The notes under the pieces were generated by a model. That model searched no databases. It was not told the origin of the DNA and saw only the letters and a program-made list of their open reading frames with translations. Of a stretch of 64,000 nucleotides of DNA, positions 10,143 to 22,340 are shown in pieces. This DNA comes from Ceratodon purpureus. Lineage: Eukaryota; Streptophyta; Bryopsida; Pseudoditrichales; Ditrichaceae. Both the position numbers and the translations under genes were made by a program. The first letter of the stretch is position 1. The number at the start of each line of letters is the position of its first letter. The stretch is taken from positions 3,402,366 through 3,466,365 of the forward strand of contig CM026427.1 in the NCBI GenBank assembly GCA_014871385.1. Direction: 5' to 3'.

Positions 10143-13100
10143 CTAAGGTACTGCATGTAGAAGCTCCTCAATGCTACTTAAGTAACTGAGGAGCGTAGAG
10201 GATACCAATGTGCTGCGTAAGCTGCTGTAGAAGTTGTTCAATGGTGCCTAAGTGATTAAGGAGCTAGAGGATACCATGTTATTGTAGTTGAATATGAAGA
10301 ATGTCTGCATGATCATCGCTTCTATAACTTAAGAGAAGGCAATTGGTGGGAGATATGGATCTAGAGAGAAGACTATTGTTGCGATTCAGTGCAGATTGTG
10401 GATCGTGAGTGAATAGTTGTTCAACTTGCTGTTAAGTTTGTAATTGTCACTCTACCTTAGCTTCGAAAGTGCTCGAAAATAGGTTGCAAAAGTCATTACT
10501 TCATGGCATCCTTTGCTTGGTGTTCCTTCCTTTCTAAACGTGGTTGCCTCATATGCGCACAATCTTGAATATATCCTAGCTTGGTTTAGCAAATGCAGTG
10601 GCTCGCTTTTTCAAATTGATTGGTTGATTTTATGTGAACAAATGGTTTACTATAAATGATTCTTCTGCTTATTAATGTGTACTAATTGCAACAATAGGTC
10701 GTATAAGTATGGACAATAGCACAAAAATTTAGGAGGTTTCGGCCAGCCTATGTCTTACAATAGGCATCTACAGCACATTTGCTTCAAAAATTTACACTAA
10801 ATACAATATAGATCCAAATTTGATTTTTTTTTTTTTTTTTTGGAATCGTCTTCAATTGTATTTCCTACATTAAGGAAAAATCCTTATATTCAGCTTTCAT
10901 ACTAAACTATGAGAAACCCTTAAATGCACGAGAATAGGCATGTTGATCTTAAATGTTCATTTTATTAAAAGAAGAAGATACACTGCTCACAATATATTTA
11001 GCACTTTTGTTGTAAAGGAATACAAAATTGAGATGAAGTACATCCTTTATCACAATGCAAAAATATGCCCCGCCAAGGTATTGAGTCGAATTTAATATAA
11101 TATTTAAAGCCATATTTTAAGTTAACATTTAAAAATAAAAAATAAAACTACAAAATTTATATTGTAAGTCAAATTTTAATTGAGATCAATTTATAAAAAA
11201 ATAGATACTGTAGATTTAATTTGAATTTATTGAAAAAATTGATATAATTGCCTTAAATTTATGCATGTTTCAAATGTTGAATTTATCTAATATTTTTTAA
11301 GGCTAAACTTAGATGAGGTTATATAATTGAAAACATAAGGTGGATATTCATTAAATTATATATTGATTATTGTAATAGACAAGATTATATAAACTGCTAT
11401 AAAAGAATCATTATTTGTTTTTATTTTCTTTTTAATAAGTTATTCAACATATATAATGTTTTAATTTTTGAACCTTTGATTTTTTATACATCATTTATTT
11501 TGAATTCTAAACATTTTAAACAACAACAATGTAAATTGTTTCTTATAATTTTATTATTAACAAAGTATACTAATGTCTTAACATGTATCAGCCTTCCACA
11601 ACAAAAGGGCTTTCAAAGTTCAATCATCTATTGAAACTATATTAGAGTATCAAAATGACACTCACTCATATTTACAAGTTTTGTGAAACACTAGAAGATT
11701 TGCATCAAGAACAGCTTTTATTAGTAATCACAAATAATATAAGCTACGCAAATGTACTATGCATGTGTAAGTAGAAACGTTTTTGCAACCAATAGTCATA
11801 CATGAACTACATATGGGACTTACAAAAGGTATGCTTGATTAATCAATTGGCATTTATTTCTACATTTAAATTCAGGCAAAAAATTAAAAACTATAGAAAT
11901 AAGTCTAATTTATCAAATAAAGATATTTTTTTTCATGCACTGTTCCATTGAAGTCTTGACTAGAGATCAAGCTAAGTTTGAAGAACCTATCTACAATAAC
12001 GCAAATAGGTGGTGGAAGCACATTAATAGTAATTTTAATAAGCTTCAATGTTAGGCCAAAAAATCATGGTATATTGTGTCCTTTTGAGATTTCTTGGAAG
12101 TGTGCATTAAATGAAGAAAAGAAAATTGAAATCTAGTAAATGTCTATCAATAAACTTACTTCTACTAGTGATAAAGTAGTAACAACAATATGTGCAAATT
12201 TGTATCACTTGATGGAGATCTTCCTGAAATAACAAAATAGAAGACTTATTGAAGAAATTGAGAGTTGGAAGGAAAAGAAGCTTGCATTCAAAGCACATAT
12301 GTTTTTCAGTTTAATTTCAGAATTTTCTAATTTTAAAACTAAATTCATTGAAAAAAATGTGTGGTGATTTTGGATTATATTTAAATATCTCTGTGTATAT
12401 TCAATTAATGTATGGCGCTTACAAAGAACTGATCCTATTCATTTTGATATTGTCCACAATTGTATTGCACATGCTTTATATGGAAAAATTACATTCAAAA
12501 CAATGTGCCCAATATCAAGGTTCAAACAGTAGCATAGTTGAAATATGTTATAAATTTAAAGCATGACAAGTATATACCTTTACTAATGTCTAGAAAACAT
12601 GGTCTAATGGAGAAACAAAATCTCTAAATTTCTTCTCATATTTGATGCAAAACTCACATTGAAAATTGACATTGTACGAACTTATCCAAAATTCCAATTG
12701 TGTGAAAAATGGACGAAATAACTTTAGCGATTAATAACAAAAAAGATATTGACAACCTATTGGGTAAAATTTGTTGTGATACTTTGATGGTGGTGATTTT
12801 CCTACATTTCTTGATTGTTTCATTTTCATGAATTATTTTTTAACAACACTTTTTGAACTTTAATCTTAATTTTTTTTTGTGAACCACTTGAACATGAAAT
12901 AAAGCATAGAACAACTCACTTCTCATCCACCTTCTAAAAATTTCATACATACACAAAAAGTTAACAAACCATAAATTTTACAATAATTATGGAGATTAGC
13001 TAAAACCATCTCCAAGAGATATACCACATTCCAACAGTCCAACATAAAAAAATTCAAAACTTTCTCTTAGTCAACCTTCAAAAAAATTGACACTTTCTGG

Positions 13101-13583
13101 TATCAGATGAAATTTAGCACTTTCTACTTGTCAAACATAAAAAAAAAACTCTACACTTTCTGGTAGTCAAACGTCGAAACTTTGAACTGAGGCAGAGTAA
13201 GACTGGGTTTAAACTCCGGCACAGCACGGACATAGTGACCACATCTGTCACATCACCCACATCAGCCATCTGATCATGAAAATAGTCCCTCCCAGATAAA
13301 AAGCAGGAAGAGCATCTTCTTGTCAGAGAACTGAACCATATGCATCAAGTTATAACTTACAATGGCAAGGTGACACTTTCTCCCAGAATTTTAATGGCAG
13401 TTGCTGGATCCAGCAATGGTACACAAGCTCCTGCAATAATATTGACCACTGTTGCCACACCATTCACGTGTTGTGGAATACTTCTCTCTAAGCAAGGACT
13501 GTGATCGAAGCACGGCCGGCTCCGGAACTAGACTAATCTTGCAACGAGAAGCTGTGCAAGTGGCGATATCGGTACTGCAGAAG
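10143..13583. other. Long AT-rich gene-free stretch
   Basis: About 3.4 kb with no frame showing protein-like patterning. It contains a T18-type run near 10828-10846 that could be the trace of an old retroposon tail on the minus strand, but I find no flanking duplication. The final 300 bp, which become less AT-rich, are presumably the promoter of the GDSL gene. Confidence 0.45.
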
Positions 13584-15235
13584 ATGGGATTTCATATCCT
13601 CTCTCTTGTAGCACTGGTGTTTCTTCTAGCATGCAAGGATGCAAATGCATTTGTGTGTCCCAAGTACATCTACTCGTTCGGGGATTCTCTCACCGACACT
13701 GGCAACGCTCATGCTGAAGTGCCGCTCTTGTATGATGTCACTAGATATCCATATGGCATGTCGTATCGCTTCCCGGATCGTCCCTGTGAGAGGACCCGGT
13801 TCTGCGATGGTCGACTCATCGTTGATTACACAGGTATGAGTTTGAACCGTTGGGTGGGTCAAGTTTCATAGCGATTCAGAGATGTTGTTCGTCATGCCGT
13901 ATTTGTTAACTAGTCGTTGTGGAGATCGTTTTATGGTATGCTAATTAGTACCCGTCTCGATGGGATTTGCAACGCAGCTCAAGCTTTTGGGATACCTTTT
14001 CTTGAACCATATTCAAGGCGGTTTGAACAATCAGCGTACAGCCATGGCGTGAACTTTGCATACTCTGGTGCAACCGCACGGAGCCTCCAACTTCCTGCAC
14101 CTACTTTGTTCTTGGCCCGAGAAGTGGAGCACTACTTCAAATTCAGAGAAGAATTTACGGGTAGCGTGTTCTGCGCTCTTAAACCAGATTTACCTTTGCA
14201 CAACGTAGCATATTTATCTCTGGGAAGCATGGTTCTTCAGAATCTCCTCGAATACGAAAATTCAGATTTTGAGTTCTTTTGAAGCATCGGCATTTTTTGT
14301 TGTAACGATGAATGAGTGGCGCAGGTAATGTCGATGTGAGCACCGCACTGCACTTGATCCCGGAGATTGGTGGCAATGACTACACCTACGCTTTCACAGC
14401 TGGTCTCTCTCCTGCGGATGCGAATGCGAAGCTTGACGACGAAGTACTTGGCGCCTTGAAACAGAGTGTTGAGGTAAAACCATTCTGAATCTTATTATGC
14501 TGACATGCTCAGCGGGATCCCTCTAGACTTGTAACCTCTGCCTTGCCGCTTCATGGATCGCAGAAGCTTCACGCTGGAGGTGCGAGATTCTTCTTCACCT
14601 TCAACCAGCCACCAGCGGGATGCACCCCTTACTACCGCACACTCTTCGGCGAGAAGAGTGCAAAAGACGAGTTCGGCTGCTTGTCTGCGTACAACGCTGT
14701 GTTCGAGACCCTCAATCACAAGATCAAGGCCGCCGTAGAAGCCTATCGCCAGATGTGGCCTGATACCATCTTCCTCTACTATGACTGGTTTGCTGGCGCA
14801 TACGAAGTCATTCAAAACCAGGCCAAGTATGGTGAGGAGCACGCAGGTACCCTGGTTGAATTAGATAACATAGTCAGTTGTATGTGCACTGAGTTTGGGG
14901 TTGATACGGCTTCGTGGTGATTGACAGGAATTGACGCGGCTGGTTTCCGGGCGTGTTGTGGAGGCGGCGGTCCTTACAACTTCAACCCGGTTGTGGCATG
15001 CGGTGCTCCGAGTTTAGGGAATCTCTGCTCGGATCCTGAGAGGACACTATACTGGGACTCCCTTCATTTCACAGAAGCTTTCTACCGCCTGATGGCCACA
15101 TTTGCACTGTCGGGAAGATTTGTTGATGGACCTTCCGAGGCGGTGAACTTGAAAGCCGCGTGTAACCTGGATTTTGGCTCGTTTCCTCTGACCATCCCCA
15201 ACCCTCCCACTTGTTCCGGTGACAAACATTTATGA
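13584..15235 (+). CDS. GDSL esterase/lipase (SGNH hydrolase), five exons, secreted
   Basis: Predicted exons are 13584-13833, 13978-14160, 14325-14473, 14564-14831 and 14928-15235, with matching phases, giving 385 residues, the usual length for plant GDSL lipases. The start at 13584 yields a clean signal peptide (MGFHILSLVALVFLLACKD). The nucleophile block I is YIYSFGDSLTDTGNA. Block III is EIGGNDYTYAF (oxyanion Asn). The C-terminal catalytic Asp-His lie in YWDSLHFTEAFYR. CCGGGGPYNFN precedes them, as in the Arabidopsis At1g28600-type subgroup. Members hydrolyse acyl or acetyl esters in the wall or apoplast; the actual substrate cannot be read from sequence. An in-frame ATG at 13452 would add 44 residues ahead of the signal peptide and is less likely. 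All four introns are short (about 90-165 bp). Confidence 0.9.
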
Positions 15236-16066
15236 GGTGGAACCCGAAGTAATTTTCAAAATCGTGGCAGTTGTGCAGCAGTTTGGAGTCATTCGTGCTG
15301 ATGAAGCTTTGCAAAGGTCGGACATAGTGGTCTTTGAATATGACAAAGTGGTCTTGGGCCATCCCATGGTTGGTTGTGGATGGTCTTTAAAGAGGTGGTT
15401 CTTGATTATGACAAATCACCTTTGTTGTTGTTGGTTGTGACAAGATGGTCTTCAAACCACCTTTGTTGTTGCTGGTTGTGGTTCTTGACTACGACAAATC
15501 ACCTTTGTTGAAAGCAACGTGGTACCAGGGAAAAGGAAAGACTACCACAGGCTTAGACTTTCTGAGGGAATATTAAGGTTTGGGCAGAGCTGATTGCCTC
15601 GTTCTTCAACTAAAACAGCGAGCAAATACGTAAGATCTATTCCAGAGTTGAACATTACAGGCAGGGTGATCGGAAAGAGAGTTCTAGTAAAACACGATTA
15701 GTGTTGCCATGAGCGCAGCAAAGTTTAGGCTGACAGTGTAGTACTTCTCAATTTTCATGCTCATACGCGATCCTGTTACAAAGTTGCTAATACCAGAGGA
15801 AAGTTCACAAGGTTCCGTGCATTCCTCCAGGTTTCAGTTACTTGAGTCAGCAGAGGCCTTCACTCCAAGTTTATAATAATACATCATAACAATATCTTTC
15901 TTTCACATGCCTTTCTTGCTCCCGCTGTACTGTACAGTACAACTGCGAAACTGATGCATAAATGCCTAGACTAGAGGATAGATACCAGGAAGATAATATC
16001 CTGTGTATTTCTATGATAGCTAGAGTTTCTCTAATATATTCAATACGTTTGAATGATACATTTTGT
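15236..16066. other. Intergenic region between convergent genes
   Basis: Shared 3' flank of the GDSL gene (plus) and the coiled-coil gene (minus). An imperfect duplicated stretch around 15365-15505 repeats TGGTTCTTGA and ACAAATCACCTTTGTTGTTG. No gene is seen. Confidence 0.5.
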
Positions 16067-18079
16067 CTACTGTGGTGGTCTGTTATCACTAGAGCCCGTT
16101 CTAAAAATCTGTTGTAAGGCTCCGCCTAATGAAAGTTCTGTACCAATAGTACTGGAGGCTCGTGAAGACGGTCGAGTTGTGCCTCGTAGAAACTCGGGCC
16201 CTTGCATTTCAACTCGCTTACAGAGAGCCTCGTAATTTCCAAGAACAATGTTCAGCGCCCTCTTCATCTCTCGCACCTCAACCTTCAAATGCTCCACTGA
16301 AAATCAACAAACAAATGACATGTAAATATAATACTAACCAGTCTTCTTTATCGTTCTTCACAACACTAGAAGTAAAAGTAATTGTCGAAGCCTTCGAGAT
16401 GGGCTGCAAAAAACATGTGAAACTGGTGAACAAGGACATTTACCATCTTGAAGATGTGCAGCACTGGTCTTCATAACCGATGCGGAATAGTTGAGTCGTT
16501 GCAACAATTTCATTGCGACTGCTTCCACTGCATCTATCTTGAAACCTATTTCTTCCTGTTCCACGAAATAAGACCGGAAAAAACTTAGTTACCTGGACAA
16601 ACTACTAACATGATTGCATCTGAAAAGCATTTTCTTAAAATAATAGCAACCATGACACCAAACAGAAAGACCAAAGCTAAGTATCATGCGGCCTCGTCAA
16701 TAAAGATTGTAGGAATAATTTGAGTACCTGGTTCTTGCTGACCTTGGCAGCATTGCGGCGTTGCCACTCCTGATACAGAGATAGCAATTCTGCAGTGGTG
16801 GTTGCATCCAATGCAGCTGTTCAAAAGACAGACTTCTCATCAGCCACTTGTGCCTCGATTGCGACAGAACTGTTCAAACCTAAACTTGGGCTGGAGGACC
16901 TTAACTTCCTCGCTTACAAGTTCATGCCAGTCCGGCTCTTGTATGCTTACTTTCAATACTAATATCCTGTAGGTAATATACAGTAACGAAGGGCTGAAGA
17001 GTTCTGATCTAACATGCGGTTGATTATGTTAACAGGCAACAGACCATAATTAACAGAATCAGATTGAGACAACTTGGGCTGCAATAGAATGTCTGTCAAA
17101 CTGCTCTCTTCCCCCGGCGATCTCAGTGTAGGTCCTGCCTGCCCCCCACCAAAAAAAAGATAAAAACTTTCATAAGAGTGTTGTTTTTTATTGAGTGACG
17201 AGACTGTGCAGAGAAACCCACCTGTTGGCCATGTTATGTTGTTTACACAGCGTGCATGAGAGACATCTGGTTTTCTCTTGCTAGGCTCCACTAACAACGC
17301 CTACAACAAGAGCAACAGTAATCAACATTCGACATTCAAAATTAGCACACCAAAACTCTGTCTCCCATTGAAGCCCTGCAAAAGCCATAACAAGGTGTTT
17401 GTACATTCTCGTGCTGCTGAGCAACACCTCAAATACTCGTGAATTCCAGCAACATCCATGTCGATAGACCATCCCTCAAAAGCCACAAATAAAAACTCAT
17501 CAACAAATCCAAGAGTTTAAAGGCAACCATGAGAAACTTACAACACGTAGATTCTGAAGTCTCTCTAAACAAGGATCCACTTCTTCACCGCTTCTTCCAG
17601 CTCTGATCGTCTCGATCACATCAGCCACGCCCTGAACCGGCCAGATGCAATCCAGTACTGAATCAGCGACACAGAAACCTAAATAGCTAAGCAGCCGAGC
17701 ACACAATCCTGGTGATCACGAATTTCTCTAGAATTAAACCACTGTTCAACGATCACGGCACATCGCGCTACAACAAATTCCTAACCGCTCAAAACCTACC
17801 CATGAATAATGTTCGCAAAAATCCAAAATCATGCCAAATTAGTCCGGTTTCAACGCAGAAACAGAACAACTATCTTGGAGTATCTCAACTCACATCAACA
17901 ATGGAACACCGAGACCTGTTTGGAATTTCTGAAGGACGCACTCAAGAAAAACTCCCTAAACCCTAAACAAACAACATCCTTAAATGTCCAGCTCTGAAAG
18001 AACTTCAAATTTTCTTCGTCAAGGATGATCCCAGGTACCATACCTCTGATGAAATCAACTTCGAGTCAGCGGCGCCCAT
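16067..18079 (-). CDS. Small coiled-coil protein, six predicted exons, unrecognised family
   Basis: Exons on the minus strand are 18044-18079 (MGAADSKLISSE), 17542-17631 (GVADVIETIRAGRSGEEVDP...), 16951-16966 (a 16-nt microexon, DISIE plus one base), 16728-16816, 16444-16555 and 16067-16296. All junctions keep phase and total 573 nt, giving 190 residues. The middle is a long amphipathic helix: LLSLYQEWQRRNAAKVSKNQ, EEIGFKIDAVEAVAMKLLQR and EHLKVEVREMKRALNIVLGN. The C terminus is Ser/Gly-rich and probably disordered. There are no transmembrane segments and no catalytic motif. Size and architecture recall small coiled-coil subunits of BLOC/BORC-type or kinetochore complexes, but I do not recognise a specific family. 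The microexon is inferred from the phase requirement and good splice signals. Without it, exons 2 and 4 cannot be joined in frame. Confidence 0.6.
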
Positions 18080-18635
18080 GGCTCAAGATGCTCCCACAAC
18101 TTGCTTCTCCGGTGCGCGTCGCCCAAAACTCAAGCCCTCATCGGTTTCGTGAAACGGACGACTTCTTCGACATGCAACATCAAACGTAATCTATTCAGCT
18201 ACGCTACATGACCCAGTCGTCTCCCTGCCTTCTCGTCCTCTCAGAAGCATGGCGATCACATTCACAATAATTAAGCGGATCCTCGTCCCTCATTCCTTCA
18301 TCTCTTGTATATGCCAAATCCGCAACATATGTCAATAACCAAAAATCCCACAAGTGCAACTCTCAGTTGAAATTCTACCCAAACTGATCTGTAAGCGCAA
18401 GCTCAAATCCTCATGGAAAAGAAAAACTATCGACTAAACTCTGGTCAGGCTTGGGACCCAACCGTGAGGTGTTACCAACACTGCGAACAAGCTCAGAGCT
18501 CAGTTCCCGTGCTCCCCGGAGCAACGCAGACAGTCTCGAGAACGGTGATGCATCACAAGCTGCCCAGAACGCAAAACGATGGCACTTTTGTGTCTGCGAA
18601 TGGGTTGTTGCTTGCTTCACACTTTTGATGCGTGA
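18080..18635. promoter_or_regulatory. Shared upstream region of two divergent genes
   Basis: The coiled-coil gene (minus, start 18079) and the release-factor-like gene (plus, start 18636) are divergent with 556 bp between start codons. The region would have to hold both promoters and 5' UTRs. I see no TATA box or named element that I could defend. Confidence 0.4.
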
Positions 18636-20532
18636 GTGAGATTAGTGAATGCTGCAAGCAAGTTCAGATCTATGGGGAAGCAGTCATGGCGATGGCTCAT
18701 GAAGATGGCTCCAGTGCTGGGCCCTCTCGTGTATGCATCCCGGGGCCACCACACCACGCTGCGGCCTGGTCCTGCACTCACATGCACGGCACAGAGCTCA
18801 TCATCATCTCTGCAGCATGGTGTGGGTTGTGAGAAGGAGAAATATTTCTGGCAGGCGCTGCGGGGTTGCCAAGGAAACAGCAGTTTGCCATCTAGGGATG
18901 ATGAGTTTGGTGGGGAGGGAGAGAGTTTCGAAGGGAATTGGAAGCGTGAGGAGAGATTGTTTGGTGCAAATGCGGCAGAGCGGAAGAGAGAGCGAGAGCA
19001 GGAGGTGGGAGTTGCAGATGTGGACTGGTTGAAGTTGACGGACGGGGAGCTTCAGAGGCAGTGCAGGGTGGAGACGCTGCGATCGTCTGGGCCTGGAGGG
19101 CAGCACAGGAATAAAACTGAAAGTGCCGTGCGGTTGTTACATTTGCCCACTGGGCTTGTGGCCTTTGTAATGATCTCTACCTCGCTCGCTCTTTCTTTTC
19201 TGTTTCTTTTACATTCCCTCTGCCTTCGAGCTTCAAAATTATGTCCATTGTTGGTCCATTCACGGAATTGATTGTACGTGCAATGAATTTCCTTGAGGTG
19301 TGATTGAAATCCTTATGAGTCATTTTGACGAGCTTTTAACCTGAGATTTGTAAGCGGTTTTGATTTGTTGAGGTGGTTCTGATTTGTTGAGGTGGTTCTG
19401 ATTTGTTGAGGTAACTCTTGACACTCACATTTTCTGTTTGTATTCGATAGGCGGCAGAGGACCGATCTCAGCATAAGAATCGATCAAAAGCTTTTAAGAG
19501 GTTGCGTGAGGTGATTGCCATGGAAGGTGATTATTCTCTTTTTTTTTGGATTTTGATGGGTGCATCTGTTTCATTTTCTTTCCTCCCTTTAATTTAGTTG
19601 AAGAACTGGGGTTTTGGTTTTCTTATTTAACAATTTTGATGTTTTAGTTTCTGATGATTTGGAATGGGTTTGTTGTTAGTTAGGCGGCCAGTGGAGTTGA
19701 AGGGATATAGAACTCCACCTGAGCTGATGCGCATTCTGCCTTCTGGCCCGAAGGCATCGAGAAAGAGAGAGGGAGGCCAAAAGATTGGCCCAAACCATGA
19801 TGATTTTGTCCAGGCTGGTTCTCATGAATCTCATATTTGGTGTAATGGCTTGCTTGAGAGCTTCATTGATGAATCATTGATCTTGCAGACCTCATGCTTT
19901 TGTTTATGCCAAGTGAAACTGAATACTGCAAGGAATTGGAAGGAATTTCTTGCATGGCATTTGATGTAAGGCCTGTCTGAACGTTTTCAATCAGACCCGT
20001 ATGCATACTCTTAACCTAATACATAACCAGAAAGGACTGCATAGTCTTTTTCCAGTTGAGAGCGCATTTAGAGGATACTAATTTCAAGTATCCTTTTGAA
20101 TATCGTGATGACAGGGCGTTCAGCCATTGCTTGACTTGCTTGGGGCTACTAAAGGCTCCATCTCAGAATGCGCTGCAATTCTTGGGTAATTGACAAGAGA
20201 ACTTATTTTCTTATTGATAGGTCATGCAGCTTGTAGCTCATGTCCAAGAGTACCTGTGGATTGATATACATTCTGATGAGATAATGTTGATTTTTCAGGC
20301 TAAGCACTGGGGCACTTTCAAGGCTTGTAGTATCAGACAGGATGCTTTGGAAGGGAGTCAACAATCTCCGAGCAGCTTATGTATAATCCTGCAACTTTTA
20401 TCTGCACTGGCTCCTTGTGTACTACATTCATAAAGCTGTGAAAACGCTCCTGCAGAGAAATCTAAAACAACAACGTTACTAATTATTGTGTGTCTTTGTT
20501 TTCAGAATCTGAAGCCACTTAGTGGAGATTGA
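18636..20532 (+). CDS. Peptide chain release factor-like protein with GGQ motif (organellar RF-1 domain family), six exons
   Basis: Predicted exons 18636-19166, 19451-19526, 19680-19807, 20115-20185, 20299-20380 and 20506-20532 join in phase to 304 residues. The core is [24 protein letters not shown] sequence ending exon 1 (exact: [20 protein letters not shown]), which holds the catalytic GGQ that promotes peptidyl-tRNA hydrolysis. Next comes [19 protein letters not shown], then [14 protein letters not shown], then [20 protein letters not shown] and [20 protein letters not shown]. The latter two match the C-terminal extension of plant proteins such as At1g33330. The first 150 residues are Ser/Arg-rich and look like an organellar transit peptide plus linker. 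No codon-recognition domain is present, so it probably acts in ribosome rescue or as an atypical release factor. Exon 3 ends at an atypical donor (TTTT/GTCCAG), which should be checked. An alternative start is the Met at 18672. Confidence 0.85.
19361..19412. repeat. 19-bp tandem repeat (2.7 copies) in intron 1
   Basis: Unit TGATTTGTTGAGGTGGTTC starts at 19361, 19380 and 19399 inside the first intron of the release-factor-like gene. The copies are identical as far as they extend, so the duplication is recent. Confidence 0.9.
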
Positions 20533-22189
20533 GTGCCTCTGTCTTGCTAAAAGAATACATTTGTCAAGTCCTTTGGCTGGCGAGAAGTTCAGGGTTTGGC
20601 AGATCCAAATTCAGGAGAGAATTTCAACAGGGAAGAGCTTACCAATCTCGTGGAGTTGGCATTGTGGTGAGTGAGGAGGAGCATGGAGAGACCATTATAA
20701 TGCGTCAGGTTTAGGAAGGCTGCATGATTTAGGATTGGCCTTGTCTGGGCCACATACACCCGGAATGGAATTAGGTGAAGAAGTTCATTCTCCTTCCACG
20801 GATATCGAGCTTATGCTCGGGAGATTTTTCAAATGATACTGTAACTTGCCTTCGAGTAGCTCTTCTTCCAGTGTCGTGAGCTCTGAAGTTCGGCCGCATA
20901 CTGTACAAGTTCATACTCGCAGCCAGCTTGGTAGGCAGCTAGTATTCTCGGTACTTCGTGGCGAAGAGATTGATCATCGGGAACTGCAGCAAAATTGTAC
21001 ATCATTGTATACTAGCTCAAACATTCAAGCATTAAAACCAAGGCTTCAAAGCAGAGCAATAATTTTGGAAAAAAAACTCTCTTAGGTCTAATTACTACTT
21101 CAAAAATATATTAGACTTCATTAGCAACTTCAATTCCATAGCATTATAGACACATTAATTTTTCTTTTTATCTCTTCTCTTCTCAAATCTTCATCTCAAT
21201 CTACGCCATTTGATTCACTTAAAATTTTATCAAATGAAACAACTAAGCAATTAATCTTATAGTCTTTGACAAGGTACTTCCACAAACTAAAAACCATCAC
21301 CAAATAAAGAATATTGAAGGAAATATGGGCGTTCAAAGTTTAAGTATTCTACACAACTCAAAGTTTGAAGTCCACATCCCCTTCAAAAAATAGTTGAATG
21401 GTCCAAGATTAATACGCATCTTAAAGCAATCAAACATGTGTTTCTATATATCCCAGGACTTTTATCTTGTACCTAAAATTCAAGAATATACAACATCCAA
21501 AAAATTAGATGAATTCAGAAATTAAAATCATCCATATCTCACTCAAAATTTGACTAGATCTTTTATGAGATACACATCATATAGAATTCAACAAAAGAAT
21601 TCCAATGAGTTTAAGATCAAGTCCTAACACCAAATATCAAATGGGACATAGGTGAATTGATTTAGCCCATGTTATTTTCTCAAACTTTCAGGAAGGTTTT
21701 GCACTTTCAAATTGAACCCACTGTGGCTCTGAACTCGGCTCCAGGTCCAATAAACTTATCAATACTCAATTCAACTTCTCAATCCAAGAGATGACGTTTC
21801 TTACGTCCACTAAAGGGATTCTTTGAGCTGGATCCGCACCTTCGTGTACGGCACTTGTCCTTTTACTGTAAGGTATGCCACTCCCACGGTAGGCCGGGTC
21901 CTGAGGAAAATTTTGGCGTGAAGTCCTGCCTTCATATCACAAATTAAGCACAAACTTTGCTATGTTGAAAATTATACACTTTCATGGAAATTATCAGTCA
22001 CTGGCGACCACGGTGCAAACAAACCAATGATAACTTAGTACTAACTCAGGATAAAATGGTTGCTATGTAAGAGCAGCACATCGCGTTGAAATGGTGTGAG
22101 TAGTCACACTATTCGATGTTGGGCACACAGACGAAGGTTGGTGCCCATCCGAAATCTACCGTGGCCAGTTGGGCTCTCGTACATATCTG
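20533..22189. other. Intergenic region, AT-rich
   Basis: 3' flank of the release-factor-like gene followed by AT-rich sequence. Frames at 20529-20714 and 20846-21085 lack motifs. A short minus-strand stretch near 21740-21910 looks weakly coding-like but is broken and unidentified. Confidence 0.35.
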
Positions 22190-22340
22190 TTTCATCTTCA
22201 TTTCTTTCTTGCAACTGAGCTTGTTCGAAAAGGTTATGCAACACTCCAACCACGATCTCAGTCATGTGTAGATCGTGGTTGGAGTGTTGCATAAACTTTT
22301 CAAACAATCGAACTGAAAGATTTTTGAGATCGAAGATGCA
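22190..22340. ncRNA. Candidate miRNA-type foldback (perfect 25-bp stem, 11-nt loop, stem extends imperfectly)
   Basis: The sequence 22234-22258 (TTATGCAACACTCCAACCAC then GATCT) is the exact reverse complement of 22270-22294, separated by 11 nt. Complementarity continues outward imperfectly for about 20 bp more (TTGTTCGAAAAGG against the arm read as TTGTTTGAAAAGT). A long stem whose near-perfect part passes into imperfect pairing is typical of young plant MIR genes and of recent inverted duplications. The same bases also lie in a 97-codon minus-strand frame at 22104-22397, so the source could be a duplicated gene fragment. No match to a named miRNA is claimed. Confidence 0.4.

Noticed and set aside
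10828..10846. T18 run as a retroposon tail
   Set aside because: No target-site duplication or recognisable 3' sequence could be matched on its flanks, unlike the case at 42587-42787.
17947..17966. CCCTAAACCCTAAAC as an interstitial telomere
   Set aside because: Only about two plant telomere units, in intron 1 of the coiled-coil gene. It is too short for a telomeric relic and could at most be a telo-box.
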